A DNA stretch of 41,230 nt from Candidatus Tepidiaquacellales bacterium OLB5. Its GTDB lineage: Bacteria > Bacteroidota > Ignavibacteria > Tepidaquicellales > OLB5. The DNA lies in the NCBI GenBank assembly GCA_001567545.1, contig LLZO01000277.1:1-41230 (forward strand). Direction: 5' to 3'. The notes under the pieces were generated by a model. It was not told the DNA's origin, ran no database searches, and was given only the letters and a program-made list of their open reading frames with translations. Both the position numbers and the translations under genes were made by a program. This document shows, one piece after another, positions 24,873 to 33,885 of the stretch. Position 1 is the stretch's first letter. Each line of letters opens with the position of its first letter.

Positions 24873-25409
24873 ATGAAAGTTCACAAAAAATCCGGTAAAA
24901 AAATACCAAAGGTACCTTTTTATAAGACCGGAAAATTTTTAATTGCTATAATTCCTCTCATTGTGTTTATTGTTATATATTTTCTGTACATTAAAAAAAG
25001 CAATGATGAACCTGTTTGGGTAAAGGAAGGTGAAGTTTCATTTTTAAATAAAGATACAAAACAGCAGATCAGCCGGATTGATGTTGAAGTGGCATTATAT
25101 CCTAATGAGCGTGCACAGGGATTAATGTACAGAACCAAAATGGATGAAGATAAAGGTATGCTGTTTTTGTTTGAAAAAGAAGAACCGCAGTCATTCTGGA
25201 TGAAAAATACAATTATACCGCTTGATATATTATTTATCAGCAGTAAGGGAGTAATAAATACAATTCACAGGAACACAACTCCTTATTCTGAAAAATCACT
25301 GCCATCAAAGGAAAAATCACAGTTTGTAGTTGAAGTAAATGCCGGTTATTGCCAAAAGCATGGAATCAGGGAAGGAGACTTGATAGAATACAGGATTGAC
25401 AGGCAATGA
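24873..25409 (+). CDS. DUF192 family protein, membrane-anchored
   Basis: 178 residues. One N-terminal membrane helix (about 19-40, FLIAIIPLIVFIVIYFLYI) places the rest outside the cytoplasm. The DUF192 domain is evident from VEVALYPNERAQGLMYRTKMDEDKGMLFLFEKEEPQSFWMKNTIIPLDILFI and the end VVEVNAGYCQKHGIREGDLIEY. Its biochemical role is unknown. It follows the nucleotidyltransferase by 41 nt and is probably cotranscribed. Its 3' end is 5 nt from the convergent NicO-like gene. Confidence 0.9.
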   Translation: MKVHKKSGKKIPKVPFYKTGKFLIAIIPLIVFIVIYFLYIKKSNDEPVWVKEGEVSFLNKDTKQQISRIDVEVALYPNERAQGLMYRTKMDEDKGMLFLFEKEEPQSFWMKNTIIPLDILFISSKGVINTIHRNTTPYSEKSLPSKEKSQFVVEVNAGYCQKHGIREGDLIEYRIDRQ

Positions 25410-25414
25410 TTTTT

Positions 25415-26122
25415 TTATAAACCCAGCAGGTTTATTGCAAGTCCTGATGCAAATATTGCAAACCCGGCGAGTGCATGAGTATATCTTTCCAGCTTACCAA
25501 GCGGCAGCAGGTTTATACCCCACAATGATACAAAAACTACAGATAGCATTGTTAATATTGTTACAGCTCCGAAAATTGCAGTGACAGTAATCAAACCAAT
25601 TACGCTTTGCTGAGCTGCAGGAAACATTAAAATAGGTATAAGCGGTTCACAAGGTCCTAGTACGAAAACAACAAATAAGATCCATGGAGTCAGTGATTTT
25701 TTCTCTTCTGCGTGAACATGCTCACCATGGTGATGATGCGAATGAGTAGTGTATGTGCCGTCACCGCTTACATGAATATGAGAATGAGGTTTATTTTTAT
25801 AAGCTTTTTTTATTCCCCACACCATATAAGCAAATCCAAATGCAATTAACGCCCAGCCTGCAAGCTCGCCCCTTGTTCCTTCGATAAGCTCCAGTTCATT
25901 TAAAGCAATTCCCGCAGCTATACCAATAAATCCCAGAACAACAGAGCTTAAAACATGAGCAATACCACACGAAAAAGTTACCCAGAAAGTCTTGATTTTT
26001 GACCATTTTCCGGCTTTAGCCATCATAATAAAAGGGAGGTAATGGTCAGGTCCTATTAATGTATGAAAAAATCCAATGGAAGCAGCTGTAAGTGAAAGTA
26101 TATAAATTTCGTAATTCATCAC
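25415..26122 (-). CDS. NicO/UreH-type membrane protein with His-rich loop
   Basis: 235 residues with about six membrane segments. The first contains FFHTLIGPDHYLPF, the H-x4-DH motif of nickel/cobalt transporters of the NicO/RcnA/UreH superfamily. A cytoplasmic or periplasmic loop near residues 114-138 carries HSHIHV and a HSHHHHGEHVH cluster, suited to metal binding. A likely role is transition-metal transport or efflux; the metal is unknown. No urease or cobalamin genes are nearby. Confidence 0.82.
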   Translation of the reverse strand: MMNYEIYILSLTAASIGFFHTLIGPDHYLPFIMMAKAGKWSKIKTFWVTFSCGIAHVLSSVVLGFIGIAAGIALNELELIEGTRGELAGWALIAFGFAYMVWGIKKAYKNKPHSHIHVSGDGTYTTHSHHHHGEHVHAEEKKSLTPWILFVVFVLGPCEPLIPILMFPAAQQSVIGLITVTAIFGAVTILTMLSVVFVSLWGINLLPLGKLERYTHALAGFAIFASGLAINLLGL

Positions 26123-26245
26123 AGTAATAATATATACAAAAATGCAAAAAAACGGATATTAATACTATGATTAACATCATATTTACTGAATTTATTAAGT
26201 AAACAATTAATGCTATTTTAGAAATGCCTGATTTCTAATATTTTC

Positions 26246-26307
26246 TTAACATTAATTTAACAAACTAATGTTAATTTTAACAAAAGAAAATTATTAAGAA
26301 ATTAACA
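26246..26307 (+). promoter_or_regulatory. Pho box cluster upstream of phoB
   Basis: TTAACA at 26246-26251 and 26257-26262 are spaced 11 bp. Further TTAACA copies lie at 26277-26282 and 26302-26307, with an inverted TGTTAA at 26269-26274. The same hexamer occurs phased at 11 bp before pstS and before DUF47-pit. This implies PhoB autoregulation. The phoB ATG is at 26318. Confidence 0.75.
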
Positions 26308-26317
26308 TTATATAATA

Positions 26318-27007
26318 ATGAAAGAAAAAATACTTGTAGTTGATGATGAAAAAGATATTCTGGAGCTCATTGATTACAATTTAACCAAGAACGGGTACAG
26401 GGTAAAAACTGCAGCAACCGGTGAAGATGCGCTGGACCTTGTTAAAGAAAATGATTATGACCTGATAATTCTGGATCTGATGCTTCCGGGGGTAGATGGG
26501 TTTGATATTACCAAAATAATTAAAGCCGATAAGCAAAAAGCAGGAATCCCTATAGTGATGGTTACAGCCAAGGCAGATGAAGCAGATAAAGTTGCCGGCC
26601 TTGAAATCGGAGCTGATCATTACGTTACAAAACCATTCAGCCCAAGGGAGCTGCTGGCAATAGTTAAAGCTACTTTAAGACGCAGACCGCCAAAAGAAGA
26701 AGAAGAAAAACCCATCATAGAGCGCGGCGACCTGAAGATACACACCGGAAGGCATGAAGTAACAATAAAAGGAAAACATATAGATCTAACCCACCTTGAA
26801 TTCAGAATACTTTTAACGCTTGCAAAAAAGCCGGGCTGGGTAATGACACGGTACCAGATTGTAGATTCAACACGCGGCGAAGGAGTCAGTGTTACTGACA
26901 GAAGCATTGATGTTCATATTGTATCACTCAGGAAAAAGCTTGGCGAAGAAAATGAATATATAGAAACTGTCCGCGGAGTTGGATATAAATTCAGGGAGAT
27001 ATTTTAA
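26318..27007 (+). CDS. phoB: Phosphate-response regulator (PhoB/PhoP, OmpR family)
   Basis: 229 residues. The receiver domain has the acidic pair in VVDDEKD, the phosphoacceptor D53 in LIILDLMLPG, T in VTAKAD, and Lys in VTKPFSPREL. The winged-helix output domain follows from about 135 (DLTHLEFRILLTLAKKPGWVMTRYQI, then the recognition-helix region VTDRSIDVHIVSLRKKLG) and ends in RGVGYKF. It is assigned to phosphate control because phoR and the pst and pit units lie directly downstream, each behind TTAACA repeats. The histidine kinase gene begins 26 nt later. Confidence 0.94.
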   Translation: MKEKILVVDDEKDILELIDYNLTKNGYRVKTAATGEDALDLVKENDYDLIILDLMLPGVDGFDITKIIKADKQKAGIPIVMVTAKADEADKVAGLEIGADHYVTKPFSPRELLAIVKATLRRRPPKEEEEKPIIERGDLKIHTGRHEVTIKGKHIDLTHLEFRILLTLAKKPGWVMTRYQIVDSTRGEGVSVTDRSIDVHIVSLRKKLGEENEYIETVRGVGYKFREIF

Positions 27008-27033
27008 TGTTTAAAATCCCGAAGGTGTAGAAA

Positions 27034-28803
27034 ATGCTGAATAAAAAATTCCTTTGGAAAATATATTTTGTTTTTGTACTGTTTACTGTTATACCGCTTA
27101 TAATCCTTGCATATTATTCCTCATCATTGTTCAACGATACTATCATATCCACTGATCTTGATATCCTTAAGCAGCGTTCGAATCTTATTAAGGAAAAGCT
27201 TGAAACATCTGAAATTGATACTGCGGAGTATGTAAAATTCTCAGTCAGGTATGACAATCTCAGCGGTTCCAGAATTACCCTTATCACTCCAAATGGAAAA
27301 GTTATTGCAGACTCACGTGAAGATGCTTCACAGATGGATAACCATGCTGACCGGCCGGAAGTAATTGAAGCATTGAAAGGCGGAACAGGAATATCGCAGC
27401 GCTACAGCTTTACCTTAAAAGAAGATTTCCTGTATGCTGCAGTACCGGTTTACGAAAAAACGGGCCAGATTAAATTAATATTAAGAACAGGTTACCCATT
27501 AACAAAGGTATACCAGGAAGAAGCAGGTGCAAACCGCGGTTTACTAGTAACAGTATTATTTTTTACAGTAATTATACTGGTTTTGGGTTACCTTATATTG
27601 AAAAACATCACAAAACCAGTAAGTGAAATAAGCCTTGCAGCAGAAAAATTTTCCAAGGGTGATTTTGAAAGTAAAATATATCCACCAGCTGATGAAGACC
27701 TTAAAAGACTTGCAGAAAGCCTTAACTCAATGGCAAAGCAGCTTGATGAAAAGCTTGATATTATCGGTGAGCAGGATAAGCTTCAGCAGGTAGTGCTTAA
27801 AAGCATGAAAGAAGGATTGCTGGCAGTAGATTATGAAGAAAAAATTATCCTGCTTAATGAAACTGCCGCATCAATACTTTCAATTTCAGATACAAATACC
27901 GTTGGAAAAACCCTTCAGGAAGTTGTCCGGGTTTCTGAAATACAGCGGTTTTTCAAAAAGCTTCTTTCAGAAGGGGATCCCCAGGAAACTGAAATAATTC
28001 TGCAGCATGATAAGGATAAATTCCTGCAGCTCACCGGAACATTACTTTATGATATGGATAATAAAGCTCTCGGCGGTCTCGTTGTATTCAACGATATTTC
28101 TAATATCAAACATCTTGATACATTAAAAAAAGATCTTGTTGCAAATGTATCGCATGAATTAAGAACACCTGTTACTACAATTAAAGGTTTCATAGAAACC
28201 CTAAAAGAAGGGGCAATTGATGACCGTGAAAATGCCGAAAGGTTCCTAGATATAATTTCAAAACATATAAACAGGCTGAACCTGCTGATTGATGACCTTT
28301 TAATACTTTCAAAGCTTGAAGAAAAGCCGGATGAAATAAAGATAGAAAATGAAAATATTTACAGGATACTCAGTTCTGTTGCAGAAGACTTTGAATTTAA
28401 AGCAGGAGAAAAAAAGATAAATATCAGGATAAAGTGTGATGAAAACCTGAAAGCTAAGATCAATAAGCACCTTATAGAACAGGCAATAGGAAATTTGGTG
28501 GATAATGCAATTAAATACAGCGATAAAAAAACCACTATCGAAATCGGTGCTTCATTAACAGAAAATGATCTGTTTATTTATGTTAATGATGAAGGATACG
28601 GCATCACTGAAGACCATATGCCAAGATTGTTCGAAAGATTTTACAGGGTTGATAAAGGAAGAAGCAGGGAAGAAGGCGGTACCGGGCTTGGACTGGCAAT
28701 AGTAAAGCATATAATTAATAATATGAACGGTTCCATTGAAGTAGAATCAAAACCAGGTAAAGGAAGCAGGTTTACTGTTAAAATTCCGCAAAAAACTGAT
28801 TAA
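27034..28803 (+). CDS. phoR: Phosphate regulon sensor histidine kinase (PhoR-like)
   Basis: 589 residues. TM1 is near 8-30 and TM2 near 168-189, bounding an extracytoplasmic sensor region of about 135 residues. A HAMP segment runs near 190-245, a PAS domain about 255-355, then the H-box VSHELRTPVTTIKGF with phosphoacceptor H374. N-, G1- and G2-boxes follow (IGNLVDNAIKYS, VNDEGYGI, GGTGLGLAIVKHI). The large sensor domain resembles Bacillus-type PhoR rather than E. coli PhoR, which lacks it. It should phosphorylate the adjacent PhoB and be held in check by PstSCAB-PhoU. Confidence 0.92.
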   Translation: MLNKKFLWKIYFVFVLFTVIPLIILAYYSSSLFNDTIISTDLDILKQRSNLIKEKLETSEIDTAEYVKFSVRYDNLSGSRITLITPNGKVIADSREDASQMDNHADRPEVIEALKGGTGISQRYSFTLKEDFLYAAVPVYEKTGQIKLILRTGYPLTKVYQEEAGANRGLLVTVLFFTVIILVLGYLILKNITKPVSEISLAAEKFSKGDFESKIYPPADEDLKRLAESLNSMAKQLDEKLDIIGEQDKLQQVVLKSMKEGLLAVDYEEKIILLNETAASILSISDTNTVGKTLQEVVRVSEIQRFFKKLLSEGDPQETEIILQHDKDKFLQLTGTLLYDMDNKALGGLVVFNDISNIKHLDTLKKDLVANVSHELRTPVTTIKGFIETLKEGAIDDRENAERFLDIISKHINRLNLLIDDLLILSKLEEKPDEIKIENENIYRILSSVAEDFEFKAGEKKINIRIKCDENLKAKINKHLIEQAIGNLVDNAIKYSDKKTTIEIGASLTENDLFIYVNDEGYGITEDHMPRLFERFYRVDKGRSREEGGTGLGLAIVKHIINNMNGSIEVESKPGKGSRFTVKIPQKTD

Positions 28804-28817
28804 TATCTTCAAAAATC

Positions 28818-28845
28818 TTAACAAAATCTTAACATTACCCTAACA
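28818..28845 (+). promoter_or_regulatory. Pho box upstream of pstS (three 11-bp phased repeats)
   Basis: TTAACA at 28818-28823, TTAACA at 28829-28834 and CTAACA at 28840-28845 are exactly 11 bp apart, on one face of the helix. A fourth TTAACA at 28860-28865 is out of phase. The spacing matches PhoP/PhoB dimer binding in Bacillus and E. coli. Confidence 0.85.
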
Positions 28846-28915
28846 GATTAATAAATAAATTAACATAAATTGCATTAATTTAAAACAGTCTAAAATCAAT
28901 TTATTGCTAACAGAT

Positions 28916-29784
28916 ATGAAAAATCACACAATTAAACTTTTGGTATTAACACTGGTATTGTTTTCTTTTGCAGCTGCCGGCTGTGCAAAAAAAGATAAAC
29001 AGGATTCACAGAACAAAAAATCAATTACAATAAAAGGTTCAGATACAATGGTGCATCTTATGAGTACCCTTGCTGAATCATTTATGAAAAAAAAATCCTG
29101 AGGTCCAGGTTTCGGTTACAGGCGGAGGTTCTGGTACCGGTATAGCAGCAATTATTAACGGAACAACAGATGTATGCGCTTCCTCCCGCGATATGCAGCA
29201 GAAAGAAAAAGACCAGGCTAAAGAAAAAGGAATTACTATAGTTGAAAAAGTTATTGCTTATGATGGTTTAGCTGTTATTGTACATCCTGAAAATCCGATT
29301 AGCGAGCTTACAATGGAGCAGATAAAAAAAAGTATTTACAGGCGCTTACAAAAACTGGAAAGAGCTTGGCGGACCTGATCAGCCGATAACTGCTTTATCA
29401 AGGGAAAGTAATTCAGGTACATATGTATTTTTTCAGGAGCATGTGCTTAATAAAGAAAATTTTGACCCAAGTGTAAAACTTATGCCTGCATCTTCATCAA
29501 TAGCCCAGTCCATTTCACAGGATAAGTGGTCAATCGGTTATCTGGGACTGGGTTATACCAAAGAAGGAAATGTTAAAGTGCTTAATGTTAAAAAAGATGA
29601 AAATACACCGGCTGTAACTCCAAATCATAATACCGTACTGGATAAAACATATTCAATTGCCCGTCCATTATTTTTAATTTTTAACGGTGAACCTGCCGGT
29701 AATCTTAAATTGGTTTTTGATTATGCACTTTCTGCAGAAGGGCAGAAAATTGTTGAAGAAACCGGTTATGTTACATTAAAGTAA
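28916..29784 (+). pseudogene. pstS: Phosphate-binding lipoprotein PstS, broken by two +1 frameshifts
   Basis: The signal peptide KLLVLTLVLFSFAAAGC has a lipobox Cys, and ITIKGSDTMVHL is the PstS phosphate-loop start. The frame breaks at an A9 run (29087-29095); with eight A it reads ESFMKKNPEVQVSVTGGGSG. The middle part (GGGSGTGIAAIINGTTDVCASSR) continues to an A8 run (29324-29331); with seven A it reads IKKVFTGAYKNWKELGGP. The last part includes SRESNSGTY and ends ETGYVTLK at 29784. Repaired, the protein is complete, about 289 residues. ORF pieces: 28916-29101, about 29101-29378 and about 29330-29784. Both breaks are one extra A. Confidence 0.88.
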
Positions 29785-29807
29785 ACTAGAGCTTTTACTG
29801 ATCTATA

Positions 29808-30689
29808 TTGAATAAGCAAAGATTAAAAGCAAAAATAATTAAGTATTTCCTGCAGAGCTGTGGTTCTCTTTCGATAATCATAATTCTGCTTATATTTTTA
29901 TTCCTATTCAAGGAAGCCCTGCCGTTTATTGGTTCACCAGGTTTAAACGAACTTTTTCATAGTATATGGAATCCCGTTTCCTTTCAAAAAGAGGAATTCG
30001 GACTTTATCCTTTAATTACCGGCTCAATATTAGTAACAGTATTGGCTACCATTATTGCTATTCCTTTCGGAATAATAGGTGCTGTATATATTTCCGAGGT
30101 AGCTACCCCGGGTGAAAGGGAATTTTTAAAACCATTCATTGAAATTCTTGCAGGTATACCTTCAGTTGTACTTGGATTTTTCGGACTGGTGGTAATAGCC
30201 CCGCTTGTAAAAGATATTTTTGGCTTAAATACCGGATTAACTGCTTTAACGGGTTCTATCCTGCTGGCATTTATGGCAATACCTACTATAATGTCAATCA
30301 GTGAAGATGCAATAAAAAGTGTCCCTTCAGCTTATAAGGAAGCATCATTGGCTTTGGGTGCAAGCAAGCTTGAAACTATATGGAAAGTTGTTGTACCCGC
30401 AGCGCTATCCGGTATAGTTGCATCTGTAATGCTTGGAATGGGCAGGGTAGTCGGCGAAACAATGACAGTTATGATGGTAACCGGTAATGCACCGGTAATA
30501 AGTATGAATCCTTTTACTTCCGTACGGACAATGACAGCTACAATTGCAGCAGAAATGGGGGAAGTAACTTTTGGTTCACACCACTATATGGCACTGTTCT
30601 GGGTTGGGATAGTTTTAATGCTGATGACATTTTTGCTGAATATGGTTTCTTACCGTGTTCTTAAAAAATACGGAATGATAGATAAATAA
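29808..30689 (+). CDS. pstC: Phosphate ABC transporter permease PstC
   Basis: 293 residues with about six membrane helices, beginning with a cytoplasmic KAKIIKYF and the first helix LSIIIILLIFLFLF. The EAA-type loop is SVPSAYKEASLALGASKLETIWKVVVPAA. The family motif MGRVVGETMTVMMVTGNAP is present. It forms the inner-membrane channel with PstA. The start is TTG: a stop codon lies three codons upstream in frame and there is no nearby ATG. The gap to pstS is 23 nt and the pstA ATG directly follows the stop codon. Confidence 0.95.
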   Translation: MNKQRLKAKIIKYFLQSCGSLSIIIILLIFLFLFKEALPFIGSPGLNELFHSIWNPVSFQKEEFGLYPLITGSILVTVLATIIAIPFGIIGAVYISEVATPGEREFLKPFIEILAGIPSVVLGFFGLVVIAPLVKDIFGLNTGLTALTGSILLAFMAIPTIMSISEDAIKSVPSAYKEASLALGASKLETIWKVVVPAALSGIVASVMLGMGRVVGETMTVMMVTGNAPVISMNPFTSVRTMTATIAAEMGEVTFGSHHYMALFWVGIVLMLMTFLLNMVSYRVLKKYGMIDK

Positions 30690-31544
30690 ATGAAAAGCAA
30701 AAGAACAGGCGATAAAATAGTTTTCTGGATGATGAGGGGTATTACCTATTCAGTAGTACTTTTTATTGCTTATATACTATTAGATATTCTTCTTCACGGA
30801 CTTCCGGCTATATCATGGGAATTTTTAACAGGTGACCCTGAAAAAAGCGGGGCAGAAGGCGGTATTTTCCCGGCAATACTTGGTACATTGTTGCTAGTTG
30901 TTGGTACTATTGCTGTTGCACTTCCTTTGGGAATGTTCAGCGCAATTTATTTAACTGAATACGCAAAACAAAGCAAATTCACACAAACTATTAGAATGGC
31001 TATTGTCACGCTTGCAGGAGTACCATCAATTGTATTCGGATTGTTTGGTTTAGGATTATTTGTAATTACCCTTGATTTTGGTTCATCAATCCTTGCGGGC
31101 AGCTTAACACTGGCATGTATGATACTTCCGACAATTATTGTAGCAAGTGAGGAAGCTTTAAAAGCGGTACCAAAATATATGAGGGAAGGCAGTCTTGCGC
31201 TTGGAGCTACAAAATGGGAAACCATTTACAAGAATGTTCTTCCGTATGCAATGCCGGGGATGCTTACAGGTTCTATACTTGGAATTGGCCGTGCTGCCGG
31301 AGAAACAGCTCCAATATTGCTGACAGCTGCTGCATTTTTTTTACCGGAGCTGCCAACAAGCGTTTTTGACCAGGTTATGGCATTGCCATATCACCTTTAT
31401 ATACTTGCTACACAGCATCCCGAAGCACAGAAAATACTGCCTATGCAGTACGGAACAGCATTAGTGCTGTTATTTTTGGTTATCGGATTAAATTTTGTTG
31501 CAATATTTTTAAGAATTAGAGTCAGAAAAAAATATAAATGGTAA
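30690..31544 (+). CDS. pstA: Phosphate ABC transporter permease PstA
   Basis: 284 residues with six predicted helices. The PstA motifs are GGIFPAILGTLLLV, AIYLTEYAK, GVPSIVFGLFGLGLF, the EAA loop AVPKYMREGSLALGATKWETIYKNVLPYA and GIGRAAGETAPILLTAA. It pairs with PstC. It starts immediately after the pstC stop, so tight coupling is likely, and pstB begins 18 nt downstream. Confidence 0.96.
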   Translation: MKSKRTGDKIVFWMMRGITYSVVLFIAYILLDILLHGLPAISWEFLTGDPEKSGAEGGIFPAILGTLLLVVGTIAVALPLGMFSAIYLTEYAKQSKFTQTIRMAIVTLAGVPSIVFGLFGLGLFVITLDFGSSILAGSLTLACMILPTIIVASEEALKAVPKYMREGSLALGATKWETIYKNVLPYAMPGMLTGSILGIGRAAGETAPILLTAAAFFLPELPTSVFDQVMALPYHLYILATQHPEAQKILPMQYGTALVLLFLVIGLNFVAIFLRIRVRKKYKW

Positions 31545-31562
31545 ATTATTATTCTGTAATTA

Positions 31563-32339
31563 ATGGCTGAACTGTTTTCTGAAAATAATGTTAAGGTTCA
31601 CGTACGTGAAATGAATTTCTTTTACGGGCAGGTACAGGCATTATTTAATATTAATATAGATATTCCCGAAAAGCAGGTTACTGCTTTTATTGGTCCATCA
31701 GGCTGCGGAAAATCAACTTTTTTAAGAACTTTGAACCGCATGAATGATATTATCGACGGAACAAGGATAGAAGGAAAAGTAATGATAGACGGAAGCGATA
31801 TTTATAATCCGATGACTGATGTGGTAGCATTAAGGAAAAAGGTCGGGATGATATTCCAGAAATCCAACCCTTTCCCGAAATCAATATTCGATAATATTGC
31901 ATACGGACCCAGGCTTCACGGTGTAAAAGATAAGAACAGCTTAATGGAAATTGTTGAAACATGCCTTGTTAAATCTGCATTATGGGATGAAGTGAAAGAC
32001 AGACTTGATAAAAGCGCTATGGGACTTTCAGGCGGGCAGCAGCAAAGACTGTGCATTGCAAGAGCTCTTGCTATCAATCCGGATGTTGTTCTTATGGATG
32101 AACCTGCCAGCGCGCTTGATCCTAAATCCACTTTAAAAATTGAAGATCTTGTAAATGAACTTAAAAAAGATTATACAATTATAATTGTAACTCATAATAT
32201 GCAGCAGGCAGGAAGGGTATCTGATTATACTGCATTTTTTTATGAAGGCAGGCTGATAGAATACGGTGCTACAGGTCAAATATTCACAAAACCCAATGTA
32301 AAACAAACCGAAGATTATATTACAGGAAGATTCGGTTAG
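31563..32339 (+). CDS. pstB: Phosphate ABC transporter ATPase PstB
   Basis: 258 residues. Walker A is GPSGCGKST, followed by [10 protein letters not shown], a PstB hallmark. The Q-loop lies in [18 protein letters not shown]. The ABC signature is [16 protein letters not shown], with Walker [14 protein letters not shown] and the H-loop VTHNMQQA. It energises PstCA. The end [16 protein letters not shown] is standard. phoU follows 14 nt later. Confidence 0.97.
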   Translation: MAELFSENNVKVHVREMNFFYGQVQALFNINIDIPEKQVTAFIGPSGCGKSTFLRTLNRMNDIIDGTRIEGKVMIDGSDIYNPMTDVVALRKKVGMIFQKSNPFPKSIFDNIAYGPRLHGVKDKNSLMEIVETCLVKSALWDEVKDRLDKSAMGLSGGQQQRLCIARALAINPDVVLMDEPASALDPKSTLKIEDLVNELKKDYTIIIVTHNMQQAGRVSDYTAFFYEGRLIEYGATGQIFTKPNVKQTEDYITGRFG

Positions 32340-32353
32340 AAGGAAATTTTTAA

Positions 32354-33040
32354 ATGTTACATTACTGGCAAAGAGAAATAGAGAATTTAAAAAAGCTGAT
32401 ATTAAGCCTTGGAGCAATTGTTGAAGAGCAGATACAGCGCGCAATGCTTTCACTTGAAAGACGTGATACTGAACTTTCTGATGAAGTAATTTCTAGAGAC
32501 AGGGAAGTTGATTCCCTGGAAATTCTGATTGAGGAAGAATGTTTAAAAATTCTGGCACTGTACCAGCCGGTTGCTAAAGAACTTAGATTTGTAATTGCAG
32601 TATTAAAAATGAACAATGACCTTGAAAGAATGGGTGATTTGGCGTCTAATATTGCAAAACGAGCCAGGTATCTTTCTAAAAAGGAAAAATTTGACCTTTT
32701 GACGGATTTCAGAATTGTAAGCGAGAAAGTACAGATAATGGTTAAGAAAAGCCTGGATGCACTTGTAAATACAGATATACAGCTTGCAAGAGAGGTATTG
32801 GCTGCTGATGATGAAGTAGATGACCTTACAAAACAAATGCTTAAACGCACAATTAACTCTATAGAAAAAGATCCGAAACATACTAAAGAATATTTCAGCA
32901 TCCGTTCTATTTCCAAGAACCTGGAGCGGATTGCCGATTCTGCAACAAACATTGCAGAAGATGTTGTATATCTGTGCAGCGGTGAAATTATAAGGCATAA
33001 AAAAGAAGATTTTAACCCGGAAGATATTCCGGAAAAATAA
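32354..33040 (+). CDS. phoU: Phosphate signalling regulator PhoU
   Basis: 228 residues forming two three-helix bundles. Metal-site motifs appear twice in the expected places: LKMNNDLERMGDLASNIAKRA and RSISKNLERIADSATNIAEDVVYLCSG, the (E/D)-x3-D/R pairs of PhoU. PhoU links PstSCAB to PhoR and keeps the system off when phosphate is plentiful. It is last in the pst operon, with a strong terminator 22 nt after the stop. Confidence 0.95.
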   Translation: MLHYWQREIENLKKLILSLGAIVEEQIQRAMLSLERRDTELSDEVISRDREVDSLEILIEEECLKILALYQPVAKELRFVIAVLKMNNDLERMGDLASNIAKRARYLSKKEKFDLLTDFRIVSEKVQIMVKKSLDALVNTDIQLAREVLAADDEVDDLTKQMLKRTINSIEKDPKHTKEYFSIRSISKNLERIADSATNIAEDVVYLCSGEIIRHKKEDFNPEDIPEK

Positions 33041-33061
33041 TTGCAACACATATTCACCTCC

Positions 33062-33089
33062 AAAAAGCAGGCAATTTGCCTGCTTTTTT
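33062..33089 (+). terminator. Terminator of the pst-phoU operon
   Basis: AAAAAGCAGGCAA-T-TTGCCTGC followed by T6. The stem is eight GC-rich pairs plus A-T pairs. Confidence 0.92.
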
Positions 33090-33168
33090 ATTTTTATTAC
33101 ACAGATTTTATTACATTTATATTTTTTATAAAAAAACTCCATTTTTTTTGGTTTTTCTTTTCAATTTC

Positions 33169-33207
33169 TTAACATCATTTTAACAATATCCTAACATAAA
33201 TTTAACC
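33169..33207 (+). promoter_or_regulatory. Pho box upstream of DUF47-pit (four 11-bp phased repeats)
   Basis: TTAACA at 33169-33174, TTAACA at 33180-33185, CTAACA at 33191-33196 and TTAACC at 33202-33207, each exactly 11 bp from the last. This is the longest run of the motif in the window. The DUF47 start is at 33264, leaving room for a promoter in between. Confidence 0.85.
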
Positions 33208-33263
33208 ATTTATTGCAAAAATTAACAAAATTTAGCAGAATCTGATAATTACGTAATTCTAAA

Positions 33264-33881
33264 ATGTTTAAGAAATTTTTACCTAAGCAAAATAATTTTT
33301 TTGAGTTATTGATCGAGTTAACTGCTTCAGTAAATGAAGCAGCAAAACTGCTTGACGAAATGATGGATGTTCACAGGAATTTCCCAGAATATTCCAGCAA
33401 GATTCACTTTATAGAAAATCGCTGCGATGATATTTCTCATAAGATAATAAATGCATTGAATGATACATTCATTACCCCGATTGACAGGGAAGATATTTTT
33501 GCTCTTGCAAACTCTCTGGATGATATTGTTGATACAATTGATACGATTGCAAGCAGAATGAATATGTATAAAATGAAAACAAATCTGCAGTTTGCACCTC
33601 AGCTTACAGATATACTTATTCTGCAGACAGGGCTTTTAAATGATGTAATAAAAAATCTACAGCACCCTAAGCAAACTACTGAAAAAATTGTACAGGTTAA
33701 AACACTGGAAACCGAAGGTGATGTGGTTTTTAAGAATGCGCTGCTTAACCTTTTTGAAAATGAGGACGATTTTAAGGAGCTGATCAAAAAGAAAGAAATA
33801 CTGGAAATTATCGAACGGGCAATTGATAAATGCCAGAATGCAGCAACTGTTACGGAAGGAATCTTAATTAAGAATATGTAA
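33264..33881 (+). CDS. DUF47 / PhoU-like accessory protein of Pit
   Basis: 205 residues, all-helical, of the DUF47 (PhoU-like) family. It begins MFKKFLPKQNNFFELLIELTASVNEAAKLL and has NRCDDISHKIINALNDTFITPIDREDIFALANSLDDIVDTID, the family core with repeated acidic metal-binding residues. DUF47 genes very often sit just upstream of pit, as here (4-nt gap), and are thought to modulate the carrier. Preceded by four phased Pho repeats, it should respond to PhoB. Confidence 0.93.
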   Translation: MFKKFLPKQNNFFELLIELTASVNEAAKLLDEMMDVHRNFPEYSSKIHFIENRCDDISHKIINALNDTFITPIDREDIFALANSLDDIVDTIDTIASRMNMYKMKTNLQFAPQLTDILILQTGLLNDVIKNLQHPKQTTEKIVQVKTLETEGDVVFKNALLNLFENEDDFKELIKKKEILEIIERAIDKCQNAATVTEGILIKNM

Positions 33882-33885
33882 TTTT

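Noticed and set aside
23989..25409. Nucleotidyltransferase and neighbour as a MNT/HEPN toxin-antitoxin pair
   Set aside because: The neighbour is a DUF192 membrane protein, not a HEPN domain, and the nucleotidyltransferase is longer than MNT antitoxins.
32362..33142. Long minus-strand open frames (179 and 233 residues) across phoU
   Set aside because: phoU is certain from its motifs. The antisense frames are Ser/Leu/Ile-rich or Phe/Tyr-rich shadows of its codon pattern.
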